From: an uncultured Clostridia bacterium
GTDB lineage: Bacteria > Bacillota > Clostridia > Christensenellales > UBA1242
Direction: 5' to 3'
Length of the DNA stretch: 40,408 nt
Assembly (NCBI GenBank): GCA_930990515.1
Contig: CAKNPS010000008.1
Span: 1-40,408, forward strand
Below are positions 39,608 through 40,408 of the stretch, piece by piece. The notes under the pieces are model-generated. The model worked only from the letters and a program-made list of their open reading frames with translations, was not told where the DNA came from and searched no databases. Position 1 is the first letter of the stretch. Each line of letters opens with the position of its first letter. Both the position numbers and the translations under genes were made by a program.

Positions 39608-40229
39608 CTTCTCCTAAGTTCACAACTGCTTCTTCCATTTTAGAAAAATTTGATTGAGTTTCTAAATCTAGTCCATAAGGACTTTTCTTATTTTCAATCT
39701 TTTTAAGATATATTTTATAAGACTCACCAATCTTTTTTACATCTTTAATAAATAAATCCGTTTCTTTATAATTTGGATCTTCTTCACCTTTAAGAAATTC
39801 AAGATGATTTTTCAAAGCTAATTTGGTAACTTTAAAAAGTTTTTTTACCTTTTCCTCGTCACTTGATAAATAATCTGGGAGCCTTGTAAAAAGAGTTGGA
39901 CAAAGTGTTAAATAATCTTTAATATCGTTCAACAAAAAACTCTCAACACCCAATTTTTTGTTTTTAAATTGAATGGCAACTGATTTCTTTGTAATAGGGT
40001 CGGTATATAAACTCTTCCCTACATGGCCATATATATCCAAATAACTTTCACCATTCTCTTTTTCTTCTTTAATTACAGCATAGCCTTTTTCAAAATTTGT
40101 AGCAGTATAATAATGTCCAAAAACCTTTCCCGTTTTAATATTTTTAAAACCAAAATAGCGATCACTAAAAACCACTAATCTATATCCAAAATAACTGCCT
40201 TCCTCTTCAGCAACAACAATGTTTTCCAT
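39603..40229 (-). CDS. Hypothetical protein with WG-repeat-like N-terminus
   Basis: 208 residues, not firmly recognised. Residues 10-90 contain short strand pairs (YFGFKNIKTGKVFGHYYTAT, NFEKGYAVIKEEKENGESYL, DIYGHVGKSLYTDPI) that resemble WG-type repeats, in which a degenerate strand-Gly pattern recurs about every 25-30 residues. The C-terminal 110 residues are helical. No membrane segment. GGAG lies upstream of the ATG. It belongs to the chromosomal flank. Confidence 0.55.
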   Translation of the reverse strand: MENIVVAEEEGSYFGYRLVVFSDRYFGFKNIKTGKVFGHYYTATNFEKGYAVIKEEKENGESYLDIYGHVGKSLYTDPITKKSVAIQFKNKKLGVESFLLNDIKDYLTLCPTLFTRLPDYLSSDEEKVKKLFKVTKLALKNHLEFLKGEEDPNYKETDLFIKDVKKIGESYKIYLKKIENKKSPYGLDLETQSNFSKMEEAVVNLGEE

Positions 40230-40297
40230 AATTTCTCCTTTTTAAACCACATCATTATACCACTTTTGACACCCAAAGTCAATAGGCAAAACAAAAT

Positions 40298-40328
40298 AAA
40301 AAAGAGAGTAGAAATTCTACTCTCTTTT
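40298..40328. terminator. Terminator between two minus-strand chromosomal genes
   Basis: AAAAGAGAGTAGAA / TTCTACTCTCTTTT, 14-bp perfect stem with T-tracts. Confidence 0.85.
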
Positions 40329-40354
40329 CATATTAATTAAATAGTGAACTAAAG

Positions 40355-40408
40355 TTATCTTGCAAGTTCCTGTTGGTATGCTCTCACATACCTCATCGAC
40401 ATCTCTCT
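40355..40408 (-). CDS. Probable 3' end of a chromosomal gene, partial
   Basis: A minus-strand frame enters from the window edge and stops at TAA 40355-40357; the 17 visible residues are REMSMRYVRAYQQELAR. A terminator follows 27 bp later on the same strand, which supports a real gene end. Too short to identify. Confidence 0.45.
   Translation of the reverse strand, partial: REMSMRYVRAYQQELAR

Noticed and set aside
1..40408. Mollicute genetic code (UGA = Trp)
   Set aside because: The RHH gene at 13186 ends in TGA in an ATGA overlap with the relaxase, and Trp is encoded by TGG throughout.

Overview
The window (40.4 kb, very AT-rich, UGA used as stop, strong GGAGG ribosome sites, tRNA genes with encoded CCA, a yqzL-recO pair and a BclA-like surface protein) looks like the chromosome of a low-GC Bacillota, probably an uncultured gut-type Clostridia/Bacilli lineage. 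Most of it is accessory DNA: two complete integrative mobilizable elements of one family, called IME-2 and IME-3 here, and the remnant of a third, IME-1, sit in or beside tRNA genes.

Layout. 1-1148: a partial membrane-anchored surface-repeat protein and an FkbM-type methyltransferase cut at its 5' end. 1150-2190: IME-1 remnant (C-terminal half of a tyrosine integrase plus arm-site array). 2229-18614: IME-2, inserted in the anticodon loop of a minus-strand tRNA-Ile(GAT) gene. It carries a phosphoesterase, a type III restriction-modification locus with a SNF2 helicase, a small basic-tailed protein and a membrane/coiled-coil protein, a winged-helix protein, a 1.1 kb structured non-coding region (promoter-like repeats and six covarying hairpins), a ribbon-helix-helix protein plus MobL/MobP-type relaxase, xis-int, and a methyltransferase-like + DUF1848 pair. 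18647-22450: chromosome (tRNA promoter, BclA-like protein, yqzL-recO, two hypothetical proteins). 22482-38568: IME-3, inserted in a tRNA-Thr(GGT) gene. It carries an ABC-three-component operon, int-xis, an RHH protein, a sigma-like protein, an operon joining RnlAB toxin-antitoxin, a TPR/cold-shock-domain protein and a type I RM system (HsdM-HsdS fusion and HsdR), and a lone nucleotidyltransferase. 38580-40408: chromosome (GlmU C-domain-like acyltransferase and small hypothetical genes).

The most striking structure is at the tRNA junctions. In both complete elements the host tRNA gene is broken right after the anticodon loop. The host 5' half (40 or 39 nt) is followed by exactly 61 bp of element DNA ending in AAAAACT[T/G]AATAT, and then by a complete tRNA gene with the same anticodon. 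I infer that these elements do not repair the host tRNA with a 3' half, as most tRNA-targeting elements do. They destroy it and supply a whole replacement gene that can be transcribed from the host tRNA promoter; a consensus TTGACA-N17-TATAAT promoter is visible upstream of the Ile site. IME-2 has one extra 101-bp half-tRNA/spacer unit, which is what a collapsed tandem double integration would leave.

Both elements share a backbone: replacement tRNA, terminator, arm sites with a conserved AGTTTTAGGCAGTTTT motif, cargo slot 1, int, xis, a conserved leader hairpin, mobilization genes, cargo slot 2, and far arm sites. The cargo is almost entirely anti-phage or conflict-related. All functions are inferred from reading motifs; no database search was possible.
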